Assembly (NCBI GenBank): GCA_963971425.1
Contig: OZ020515.1
Location: 16,384,291-16,448,290 of the forward strand
Length of the DNA: 64,000 nt
DNA from: Bryoerythrophyllum caledonicum
Taxonomy: Eukaryota > Streptophyta > Bryopsida > Pottiales > Pottiaceae
Reading direction: 5' to 3'
Shown: positions 11,350 to 20,375 of the stretch, in pieces
Layout of the letters: the number at the start of each line of letters is the position of its first letter
Position numbering within the stretch: the stretch's first letter is position 1
Notes under the pieces: generated by a model
Databases searched by the model: none
Seen by the model: only the letters and a program-made list of their open reading frames with translations
Told to the model about the DNA's origin: nothing
Program-made: the position numbers and the translations under genes

Positions 11350-12327
11350 ATGACGCTCATTGTGCACGGCGCTCTGAACTCTTCCTGCACGCAACGCGTC
11401 CTCACCACTCTGGAGGAGCTCAACGTGGAGGATTACAAGCTGGAGTCCGTGGATCTCAGCAAGGGCGTGCACAAGAGCCCCGCCTTCTTGAACCTCCAGG
11501 TACAGCTCGATTGATCGCACCGACAGGTTCCCAACGTTGGATAATTTTTGTCCTCGACTGCCGCACTATCAGGCTAGTATCACCTAGCTATTGCCATGGA
11601 CTCCTCGTGTCGACCTAGGCACGGCAAGGACGATCGACTGATTTCATTTCATTTAGCAGCCCATATCAGTGTCGGTAACTTTGGACTTTGACGACCTAAG
11701 AATCCTCTGATTTGCTGATGTGCAGCCCTTCGGACAGGTTCCGGTGCTCCAGGACGGGGACATCACCATATTCGGTGAGCGCTGCCGTCTCCTTGTTCAC
11801 GTGTGGTAGGCATTCCGTTGGAGGATCCACCACTCGTTCTTTGCTGATAACCAAATGCTTGTGCACGTGCAGAGTCGCGCGCCATAGTGCGGTACCTGAG
11901 CGAGAAGTTCGCGGGGCAGGGGACGCCGCTGCTGGGGCACAGCGTGAAGGACAAGGCGCTGGTGTCGCAGTGGCTGGAGGTGGAGTCGCAGAACTACAAC
12001 CCGGCGGCGTCGTCGATCGTGTTCGAGAAGGTGTTCACGCCCACATATTTCGGCGGGGTGGTGAACGAGGAGGTGGTGGCGGCGCAGACGGCGAAGCTGG
12101 AGAAGGTGCTGGATGTGTACGAGGCGGATTTGGCGAAGAGAAAGTTCCTGGCAGGCGAGTTCTTCAGCCTGGCGGATCTGAGCCACCTGCCCTACACCAA
12201 CATGCTGGTGCAAGCCGCGGGCAAGGACGAGCTCATCACGTCGCGCCCGCATGTCAGCGCGTGGTGGAGCGCAATCTCCCAGCGCCCCGCCTTCCAGAAG
12301 GTGCTCGCCTTGCAGGCGCACCACTAA
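11350..12327 (+). CDS. phi-class glutathione S-transferase (GSTF)
   Basis: This cytosolic-type enzyme would conjugate glutathione to electrophiles or act as a peroxidase. Three exons are inferred: 11,350-11,499, 11,726-11,774 and 11,873-12,327. The introns use GT-AG in phases 0 and 1, and the product has 217 residues, normal for GSTF; the 49-nt middle exon is typical of this class. The N-terminal thioredoxin fold begins MTLIVHGALNSS; Ser11, five residues before Arg16, matches the catalytic serine position. GQVPVLQDGD carries the cis-proline, and Glu67-Ser68 (in ESRAI) bind glutathione's gamma-glutamyl part. The helical C-terminal domain runs from about residue 85 to QAHH-stop and includes FSLADLSHLPY. 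No break is visible. It is flanked by an R3 repeat upstream and a hairpin MITE downstream. Phi class is assigned with high confidence, individual substrate not. Confidence 0.93.
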
Positions 12328-12602
12328 ACTGTCCTCTCATCCATGCATTGAATTCAGCCCATGCATATTCTAGTTGTATATGATATTGACCATCTTGGTT
12401 GTGGATGCGTTGAATTAACTGGCTGGTTATCTAGATTTAAAATGTTACCGTCCGTTTACAGTGTTTGTGGAGAAGTGACAATTTTTGGTGATTTCTGGCG
12501 AGAGGCTGAGTGATAGTCTCTCAGATTGCTAAGATTTCAAGATGGTGATGAGTGACAGAGTTGTGAATCAGCTGTGATGAGTGTTTTTCTGTTGAAATAT
12601 AT

Positions 12603-12835
12603 ACAAACTACACTAAAGATCACATTTAGTGTATGTCACACTAAGGTATTTATAAATGCAATAACTTTTTACTCTTGATGAATATTTTTACTATGAGCAC
12701 AACTATCTACACTACTCAAAGAGGTGGATCATTATAGACATAGTTGGTAAAAATATTCATCAAGAGTAAAAAGTTGTTGCATTTATAAATACCTTAGTGT
12801 GACATACACTAAATGTGATATTTAGTGTAGTTTGT
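12603..12835. mobile_element. hairpin MITE with ~90-bp inverted repeats
   Basis: ACAAACTACACTAAAGATCA at 12,603 is repeated inverted, ending TAGTGTAGTTTGT at 12,835. The arms (about 12,603-12,695 and 12,745-12,835) are nearly identical and frame a ~50-bp spacer, so the transcript would fold into a long hairpin. No clear target duplication was found, so the superfamily is undecided. It lies ~275 bp past the GSTF stop codon. Confidence 0.8.
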
Positions 12836-13330
12836 GTCCGAATTAAATATCATGACATTGCGCATAGAGACACCAATTCATTTTAAAATAGGTCCTAAAT
12901 GGCTCAAAAGAGAAAAGGTAATTGAATGGTTGCATTCTTTATCCCTAGTCATTGTAAGTCCAATTTTCTTATCCTAAACACCTTCATTACTTGTGATTTT
13001 TGGGCGCATATTGACCAAACGCAAGGTAAAACAAAGAACCATAAATTTTAAGCAATCTGTAGTGAATAAATATGTCATGTTCTTGAGTCAAAGTATGGTT
13101 TCGTTTGCACATGGAAGAAAAAATCCGGACGGCACTCTTCAAATGCATGTATCTTACAATCCTTGCTGTCAAAGTTCACGAAAGTTTTTGAGTGTCTTCT
13201 TGTAGTACTTAACTTATAGTCCTAAGGCTGAAAATAGTGAAAACTTATTTGAATTATTCTTGCAACATCTCATCTTAGAGAGGAAATTTTGGGGTGATTT
13301 TGTTGAAACATAGTCTCGGTCCTTTAGGGG
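12836..13330. other. non-coding stretch ending in an R3-type terminus
   Basis: No gene is visible. The right end reads GGTCCTTTAGGGG followed by TTAA (13,331-13,334), the inverted form of the R3 terminus CCCCTAAAGGACC. Its next 30 bp, read inward, align with the end at 4,768. Confidence 0.45.
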
Positions 13331-13379
13331 TTAAATGAGTCAATTATCCTCATTGGAACAAACTCTTGGCATCAATGAT

Positions 13380-13935
13380 AAGAAAATCAGCGAAGAAGGT
13401 TGTGCAAAAAGCAAATGAAGAGAAGGAAAATCAATGGAACTTGGAGAAACCATGACAGGCGGAAGAGAAGGCAAGGAAGGAGAGGAACAAGAATCAACGA
13501 AAGGAGAATAGGAAGTTCAAAGATGTCTTCGATTAGGGTTGGTCACTCGCCTTCAACTGGGCATATGGACAACAGTTGTATTGATGCCCTTTCAGCAGTA
13601 ACCAACATTGGAAATGCATGCACCATATCACAATGGCTGCAAGGATCTCCCCAAAGGTGTCTCATGATATCTTCCTTTGGAAATAACCACTTTCAACTCA
13701 AAACCTGTAGTAATCTGAGGTTTGTTCCCAGAGTCCTCCCATATTTGCCTTCGCAATCACGTAGTTTTGCACTGGAATTGATTCCAACAAGCTTGCAAAT
13801 AGCCTTATTCCCACGAGAATAGATCCTCTCAGCTTAGGAGAGGGGCATGAGCATGCGGGAGAGAAGCAACACACTGCACATTTAGCACACGAATGAACTT
13901 CGCATGCATTTGAGGGGAATGCAACACATCTCAAG
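13380..13935. pseudogene. possible decayed coding remnant, unknown
   Basis: On the plus strand, 13,380-13,540 reads as a Lys/Glu/Arg-rich helical segment (SAKKVVQKANEEKENQWN ... ARKERNKNQRKENRKFKDVF) interrupted by stops. Beyond it, frames on both strands stay open for short distances without a family signature. It resembles an eroded transposon gene, but strand and limits are uncertain. Confidence 0.25.
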
Positions 13936-14019
13936 AAAAGCTCTTCTCAAATAGCATGCCTACCGTAAGATAATTTTGAATAGTTTGAGCTAGAGTTGTC
14001 TACATAGACGGAAAGGGGC

Positions 14020-14090
14020 CCAAAGACAGCGGACGGACGGACAGTCGGATGGACAACACATTTTGGCGGACAGTTGCGTGTAAAAAAAAT
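14020..14090. repeat. GGACGG-rich tract
   Basis: GCGGACGGACGGACAGTCGG and following GGATGGACAACA form a short GGAC-based simple repeat. A similar tract (GGACGGACAACA, GACGGACAGTCGAACGGACG) is found at 32,425-32,500. Both sit within ~100 bp of a GC-rich minisatellite patch. Confidence 0.5.
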
Positions 14091-14164
14091 TTACAAACCC
14101 AAAATCGAATTTACAACTTATCCCCTGGTAAAACACGTGTGCTGACAGGTCAAACCGCTTTCCA

Positions 14165-14365
14165 TGTCACGTCATAGGGCCTGGCGCGCACCTTCGGGCC
14201 GCACGCGCAGCACTTGGGGCCGGGCGCGTACCCTCAAGGTCGGGCGCGTACCATTAAGGGCCGGGTGCACAAGGTTTGGGACCTGGCGTGTACCGTTGTG
14301 GACTGCGCGCGCTTATGAAGGCCGGGCGCGCGCGCTTGCAAGGAGCGTTTGCGCCTCAAAAGGGC
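14165..14365. repeat. GGGCGCGTAC minisatellite patch 3
   Basis: Cores GGGCGCGTAC at 14,222 and 14,242 (20-bp spacing) sit among degenerate relatives (GGCGCGCACC, GGGTGCAC, GGGCGCGCGCG). The consensus unit is about 20-21 bp. The patch lies ~230 bp right of the eroded remnant at 13,380-13,935. Confidence 0.65.
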
Positions 14366-14369
14366 TGAG

Positions 14370-15018
14370 GTAGATCATTGTAGAAAGAATACAATACAAG
14401 GGTGGGCTAACCTTAAAATTATTTATTTCAATGTGGTGCTTTCATAAATGGGCACACTTAACTCCAAGTACATAATTTAAGCAATGATACTATTGTACAA
14501 TGCAATCACCACACCATTAATTGTAGTTTTAACTTGTAGTACCTTGGTGTCGGTCATCTTTTAATCATCTGAGTTCTTTGAATCTTCATTGTGTTTACTC
14601 TTCCGATTTCATCGGCGAACATTTTGAGCGACAGAGAGCTCTCAAAGCACCACAATATTGTCGTCGAGTACCTGATTGCAATCCTCATCGTTAGCATCAT
14701 CGCCTGATGATGAGAAGTTCTCCGCAGGCTTTTCCAAGACTGGTGCCACGTACTTCTCTATCTCCAAATTCAAGTTTTGCAATTGTAGCTCGACTCCAGT
14801 AGTTGATGCGGCGATCACAAGTTGTTTTACTCAAATATTCTTCTTCTCTCCATCCATGTTTTTAAAGTGATTGCCTTTGGTCCCAATGACTCTCTCTGAG
14901 GTTCCGCTTGGCCAGGGTCCTGTGAAGAAATGGAGGGGACCATTGTTCCCGCCCCTACGTGTCCCTAAATGGCTGCTCATAGTAGATGACCCAACACTTG
15001 TGGAGGGAAGTTATTGGG
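14370..15018. other. no clear gene; possible 3' remnant of family C
   Basis: Short open frames exist on both strands, but none shows recognisable family features. The minus strand may contain the eroded C-terminal part of the neighbouring C gene. Confidence 0.3.
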
Positions 15019-15749
15019 TTAGCATCGCGCGCTCTTCACCACCATTTGGGCCAAGTGCTCTACAGTGGACGGGTGGCCGGACTGAAGTTGAAGAGCTTTT
15101 TTTTTTACACTTAATAGTGTTCTTCCAACCAAAGCTATACTTTGAGCACGTGGCGGCCAAATCAAATTTTGGATTGGCATGTCTTCCTCTGAGTCCAATT
15201 CTATTGCTTGAGGTTCAATTTGAGTGCTCTTCACAACTTCAATGGATTCTGTGGTGGCCATTGGCTCATGGAATTTATTATTGTTTCGACCACTTTTCAC
15301 TTTGTTTCCATCGTATTCTTCTCATTTCAAGTTTCCAAGGCACTATCTTGTTGGATCGATTGGCTAGAAGAAGGTTCAGTGGAACATGTCGTTGGTGCCC
15401 TAGGAAGGCGAACGATCTCTGCCTCGGTCATCCTAGTAGAAATAGTATTTTTGCATCTTTTAAAACGGGCCTTAACAATTGTTGGGGCCTTAGTGCACAA
15501 AGTCTTTGTCCATTGTGGATACCCATAGTATGACATGCACCTCCCACGTTTGTATGCATACGTGTAATTGCACCAAACATGTGTCACTTGATCCTTCTTG
15601 TTAAATGTGAACCACAAGGCCCATTCCTTTGTTTGAGTCCTTTGTTGAGACAACATCACCATATAATTGGTAAAATCTTGTGCCAACAACAGTTCACCAA
15701 AAGTAATAGGAAATTGTGTGTGCATAGAAAATGTTGACCCAAAGGTCAC
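15019..15749 (-). pseudogene. decayed gene of unknown family (C)
   Basis: Not recognised. The minus strand is open from 15,749 to 15,327 (140 codons; motifs FTNYMVMLSQQRTQTKEWAL and VTHVWCNYTYAYKRGRC), with a second open piece at 15,300-15,019 in another register that contains a short acidic DSEEDMP box. An upstream piece toward 15,960 may be its N-terminus. Several Cys/His/Trp/Tyr residues suggest a folded domain, but no named zinc-finger spacing fits. Like the B genes it lies immediately left of a GGGCGCG minisatellite (15,865-16,075), as if the patch were its 5' flank. Possibly the same class of element as B. Confidence 0.4.
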
Positions 15750-15864
15750 TCACAAACTTCTAGATTCATGCAAGGAGCTCAATAAGGAGTTCATGACACA
15801 AAGCCAAGGATGTGAGGGGGACCAAGCACATCGCATATGGTTCTTATATAGTGTTAGAACAGGA

Positions 15865-16075
15865 GCGTGTGGGACCGGGCACGTGCTCTGTGTGGCCGAG
15901 CTCGTACTCTGTGTCGTCGGGCACGCACACTGTGGGGCCGTGCGTGTACTCTGTGTGGCCGGACGCACACGCTTGGGGCCGGGCGTGTACTTTGTGTAGC
16001 CGGGCGCGCACGCTTTGCAGTCGGGCGCGTTATTTGTGTGGTTGGGTGCGTACTCTAAAGGTTGGGCACGCCCGG
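15865..16075. repeat. GGGCGCGTAC minisatellite patch 4
   Basis: About ten degenerate ~20-21-bp units occur here, with consensus near GGCCGGGCGCGTACTCTGTG. Examples are CCGGGCACGTGCTCTGTGTG, CCGGGCGTGTACTTTGTGTA and TCGGGCGCGTTATTTGTGTG. It lies upstream, in the minus-strand sense, of gene C and downstream of B1. Confidence 0.75.
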
Positions 16076-16259
16076 TTTAGATTCTTGCAAACTACTTCAA
16101 GGTTTGCACAAGTTCGTCGATATATTGAAACATTGAAAATGTTAACATTATGATATATCAGAAATCTTACAAAATTCCACTAATTATACAAGGTTTTACT
16201 CAAATATTGTTTGGCAATTTTCTATGACGCCACTCAATATACAAGGTTTCATTAAATAT

Positions 16260-17299
16260 ACAAAATTTCACTCAAAATTTTGTGGCAGTTACAAAATTGT
16301 CGGAGGCTCTTGTTCCAAAACGTTTCAACATTGCTCTATGTACATTTCTAGCACTATTAAAGTTCTTAAGGCTACTATAGCCCATGAGAATTGCAAGAAG
16401 ATGGTCCTTGTCCCGAACATCTGCCTTCAATTCTTGAATTTCTTCATGGCATTCAAAAACTTCATTTTCTTTTTCTTGAACTTCTTCTGCTAGATCCTCG
16501 ATTATCTTCAAACTTTGCTCAAGTCAATTAAGAACTCAAAGATAATCGTCACGGTTTACCGAGTCACCCTCCGCGGATTTTTTGTTTGTATCAACGCCCT
16601 CCTCACGTATCGCATCCCTCTTTTAGGCATCTCCTTCTTTACCATCTTGTTCTGAATCGATAGCTCTTTGTTCAAGCCTGATTTGAAGGATAACTCTTTT
16701 TGCCTATGCACGCAAGGATCACATCCAGTATCCAAGTCGTCAGTTGAAGTTTCAGACCACTTGACTTTGTCATTTGGAAATTCAACCTCGTTTGTTCTCC
16801 CAAGACCTTCTCCCGAAAATTGCCGCACATACGGTATTGTCAATCCAATGACTGGCGCCATCTTGGAGTTTGTTTTGATTTCCATTGTCCTCCAATCAAC
16901 CGGTACGCCAAGTACCACCTCCTCATAAACCATCCGTAAAATAGATATATTTACCGAGTTGCGGCGCAGTTTGGCCTCGTCATAGATATGTTGGTACGCT
17001 TGGATGCAACGCTTCTTGAGGATCTCCTTGGTGTTGTAGCCTAAGTTGACCCTGTTTGTACGCCGCATTAGTGAATATCGCAAGTATGGCCACATGTGCT
17101 CCATATGACACCATCCAATATACTTTGCACATTGTGCAAATGTCCACGGTTTTGAAACAACCTCCCAACCAAAAAATGCCTTCAGCTCTTCATCAATCAA
17201 TACATGAAGGCGTTTCTTCTACTTTTTGCGTGTGTGTTGTTTATCACGTTGTCGTTTACTAGGTGTATTGCAAGTGGTAGAGGGCTCTCCAGAATCCAT
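16260..17299 (-). pseudogene. family B gene, copy B1, decayed
   Basis: Unknown family. The start is taken at 17,299 (MDSGEPS...), parallel to MDSSGPS in B2; the frame is open further upstream in both copies, so an earlier start is possible. An in-frame TAG at 17,219-17,221 stands where B2 has CAG. The long open part (17,200-16,556) carries CAKYIGWCH, MWPYLRYS, RCIQAYQHIY, SILRMVY and VDWRTMEI, then an acidic TDDLDTGCDP box. A frameshift follows, and a final charged helical segment (EDLAEEVQEKENEVFECHEE) is found at 16,511-16,272. No catalytic motif is visible. B1, B2 and B3 lie in the same orientation, each with a GC-rich minisatellite upstream. The repetition suggests a mobile or amplified gene; function unknown. 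Confidence 0.6.
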
Positions 17300-17334
17300 G
17301 GTTTGAATTGACGTGAAGAGGTAGCGGACATACA

Positions 17335-17354
17335 ACGGTGTCAATAGACACCGT
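17335..17354. promoter_or_regulatory. conserved palindrome upstream of B1
   Basis: ACGGTGTCAATAGACACCGT forms an 8-bp stem around a 4-base loop, 36 bp upstream of the presumed B1 start. B2 keeps GGTGTCAATAGACACC at 19,887-19,902, also 38 bp from its start. It may be a DNA-binding site, an RNA hairpin in the leader, or simply part of a coding sequence. Confidence 0.45.
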
Positions 17355-17479
17355 AAAATACTCCCCAAAAGTGCCAAGCAAATAGCCGCCAAGTGGCAGT
17401 TTCGGGCCAAAGCACCTAGGAAGTAGGGATCAAAATTAGGAAAGCGCATATTTATAGAAAACGAGCGAGCTATGATGGG

Positions 17480-17675
17480 CGCATACGACCTAGAGGCGCG
17501 TGTACACAATCACGGTGTGCGCGTACGCAAACAGGTCGTGCGTGTATGCGAGGGGGCTGCGGGCGTACGTGAATAGGCTGCGCACGTATGCGATCAAGCT
17601 GCGCGCGTTCATATTTTGGGTCGGTTATTCCGGATTTTGGGTCGGGTGCGCACATTTCAGGGTCAAGCACATGTC
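17480..17675. repeat. GGGCGCGTAC-type minisatellite patch 5
   Basis: This is a degenerate GC-rich array of ~21-bp units with GCGCGTGT, GTGCGCGTACGC, GGGCGTACGTG and GCGCACGTATGCG cores, ending near GGGTCGGGTGCGCAC. It lies ~180 bp upstream of the B1 start. On the minus strand it stays open and would encode Arg/Pro-rich 7-residue repeats (RPQPPRIHARPV). Confidence 0.65.
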
Positions 17676-17679
17676 TAGT

Positions 17680-18830
17680 GGGGAGAACATGGACATAAAT
17701 CAAACTCAAAAATTCCATTTTCGTTATGTAGAAATGCCAATGTCACAGCAATCAAGTTTACATGACAGGTCATCGAAAAATTAGAACTAATTTGCAGAAT
17801 CTATGAATTCTATAAAAGTAAACATTGCATAAAGTGGGTGGATTGGGTTTGTATATGAAAATTTTCATTTTTGTTATGATATATTATAACAAATTTGGCA
17901 CTATTACAATTTAGTAAATTTGTTTGGTTGGCTCAAATGATTTGACTTCTATCTTCCAAAAATCTATGAGCATATAGTGAGAAATTGATTTACATATAAA
18001 AAATCATAAACAATCTAATATTTTTGAAATGTTCAAGGAAAGTAGTCAAACACTATAATGTTTTAAAAACATCTTCTAAAAATATTATAAATACAATACT
18101 TATACTTTCATACTGATTTTTTTTTTAGAATTAGTACCTTCAATTAGTATGGAAATTGATTTGTATGATAAACTTATACTCATATTTAGATATCAGATGG
18201 ATAATTTGTATGTAGAATGCCATCACTTATCATTTTGGAATGCCGTAGCAATTAATTACATATAATATAATATTCAACCAAGAATAATAATGTTGCATGA
18301 ATATTGGGGAATTGGATACATCACAAATCATTTATTATGCAAGTAAGTAACATGATTTTTATTATGTAGTCTTCAATGATTAATTATCATTACAATGAAA
18401 TGTACAAATCATACATGTTTGAGAGAAAATTGAAGTTTTATTCTTCAATACATGATATATATTCCACTACAAATAAATTCTCGATGAAATCTACTTAATA
18501 TATACTATTTATATTCTACTCTAGTGGGTTTTCAAATATTACTTTTGATCTCATATTATGACAATATTGAATTTAATAAATAATAATAGACAAAAGTGAA
18601 TTTAATTTATTGATTGAAAAAGATGAAATTGTACAATCATGGAAGATCAATATATAGTCATAAAATATTTAGTTTAATCGTATACAAGATTTTGCATGGC
18701 ATACACTTTATTACATGTTACAAATTTCAAAACATGCTTAAAAACTTGATTTACATCATAGATAAACAACATTGTAAAGAACTCAAGCCATTTACGAATG
18801 AAGTGAAAATTACAAAATTCTCAAGGTCTA
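17680..18830. other. AT-rich stretch, no gene seen
   Basis: This is the most AT-rich kilobase of the region, with simple A/T runs and no supportable reading frame. Its right edge merges with the eroded C-terminal part of B2. Confidence 0.5.
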
Positions 18831-19849
18831 TGATTTCAAAATGTTACAAAATTGCCCATTTATCATTTATGGCACTACTTCCATTGCTATCAAATCCTAC
18901 GACTTTAAAATAAACACCAACTTCGCATATTCCTAAATTTGATCGTCCTTTTCTTAGAGTTGTACACATAATTTTTGAAGTTATTCTTTGTTGTGGCAAA
19001 CTTCTTCTGCTAGATTCTTGTTTTTCTAAAAACTCTGCGCATATTAAGCAAGAAGTTCAAGATAAACCTCGCGGCCAATTGGAACATCATCCAAAGACTC
19101 TAGGTTTTCATTGATGTTCTTGTACGCAACCACATCCATCTCAATTGCATCTTCTTCCTTGCCAGATTCATCTCCAATTTTTGGTGTTTCTAGGAGTGCA
19201 GAATTGAGCCACTGGCATTTAAAAAAGTCTTCAATCAGCTTGCAAGTAGATGGGTCGCATCCACTGTCCGAGTCGTCACTAGAAGTGTCAGGCCTCGCAA
19301 CTTCCTCGTTTGGAACTTCAACCTCCTTTGCCTTTTTCCTAGAGTTTTGCCCGGAAACTTGCGCTCTATCGTTAGTGTCTTCGTGGTTACTGGTCTCATC
19401 TTGGAGTTTGGTTGTATTTCCATCGTCCTCCAATCGACCACTATTCCAAGTATAACTACTGCGTACACCATACGTAAAATAGATAGATTCACCTCGTTGT
19501 GGTGAACCTTTGCCTTGTTGTAGATGTGTTGGTACGCTTGGATGCACCGCTCTTTGAATAGTTCATTGGTGCAGTAATTTAAGTTACCCTTGTTGTACCG
19601 CCGAAGTTGCGAATACCACGAATGTGGCCACATTCGTCCCAAATGACACTACGCAATGTACTTTGCACACTCTATAAATGTCGACGGACTTGGTACATCT
19701 GTCCTGCCTTGAAATGCTTTTAGCTCATCATCAATGAATATGTGAATGCGTTTTTTCTGCTTGTGGTTGCGAACTTGACCCGCATCACGTAGTCGTTTCT
19801 TCATTCTCTTCTTGGTATCCCTCATCTCAGAAGGGCCACTTGAATCCAT
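18831..19849 (-). pseudogene. family B gene, copy B2, decayed
   Basis: This is the closest relative of B1. The start at 19,849 gives MDSSGPSEMRDTKKR, then HKQKKRIHIFIDDELKAFQG and TFIECAKYIA. A TAG then stands where B1 has TGG (Trp), followed in frame by RMWPHSWYS, RCIQAYQHIY, SILRMVY and VDWRTMEI. After a frameshift near 19,370 the homology continues in another register (SSDDSDSGCDP, matching TDDLDTGCDP of B1) down to 19,044, and then an eroded NLAEEV-type helical tail. B1 and B2 carry different inactivating stops, so each shows which residue the other lost. The product would be ~340 residues, hydrophilic and of unknown function. Confidence 0.6.
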
Positions 19850-19886
19850 ACTTAGAACTGACGTGAAGGGGTGCCGAGAGTAAAAG

Positions 19887-19902
19887 GGTGTCAATAGACA
19901 CC
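19887..19902. promoter_or_regulatory. conserved palindrome upstream of B2
   Basis: GGTGTCAATAGACACC is the same hairpin as at 17,335-17,354 upstream of B1, in an equivalent position. The surrounding ~80 bp (GTGCCAAGCAARTAGCCGCC and neighbours) are also conserved between the two copies. Confidence 0.45.
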
Positions 19903-20019
19903 GTAAAACACTTTCCAATAGTGCCAAGCAAGTAGCCGCCACGTGGCAGTTGCAGGCCAAAGTGCCTGGGAAGTGGACCCATTGAGGTTCAATTCCCGAA
20001 CTTATAGTAAGGCGTGCAT

Positions 20020-20285
20020 GCAAACCTAGGTCGGGCGGGTATGAGATAGGACTGACGCGCGTCGCGTACCAATCATAACCGGGCGCATACATTCATTGTG
20101 GTCGGGTGCAAACAAAAAGGGGCTAGGCTCGTACAGACAGGGATCGGGAGCGTGCCCACATTGGTCGGGCGGGTGCATTAAGGGTCGGGCGTGCAACATG
20201 CTCGGTTGGGTGCGCACGTATGCGCGCAACCCTGGGTGGGCGCGGACGTATGCGCGCGCCCCTGGGTCGGGCACGTAATATCCAT
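20020..20285. repeat. GGGCGCGTAC-type minisatellite patch 6
   Basis: Degenerate 20-25-bp units are present with cores TCGGGCGGGTATG, CCGGGCGCATAC, TCGGGCGGGTGCATT, GTGGGCGCGGACGTATGCGC and TCGGGCACGTAAT. The patch ends sharply in AT-rich DNA at 20,285 and lies ~170 bp upstream of B2. Confidence 0.7.
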
Positions 20286-20375
20286 GTAAAGTTGAGTTCT
20301 TGCAAATTGACGGAATTAAATGTTAGAAAATCATTTTGGTGTTTCAAAGTCAACTACCAAAAATGGATTCAAGCT

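Noticed and set aside
11712-12383. Long open frames overlapping the GSTF gene on both strands
   Set aside because: They are other-frame shadows of GC-rich GSTF exon 3; only the spliced frame gives the GST family sequence.
17470-20353. Arg/Pro-rich open frames in the GC minisatellites as proteins
   Set aside because: Several frames stay open at once and the peptides follow from the nucleotide unit; no start or family support. Kept only as repeats.
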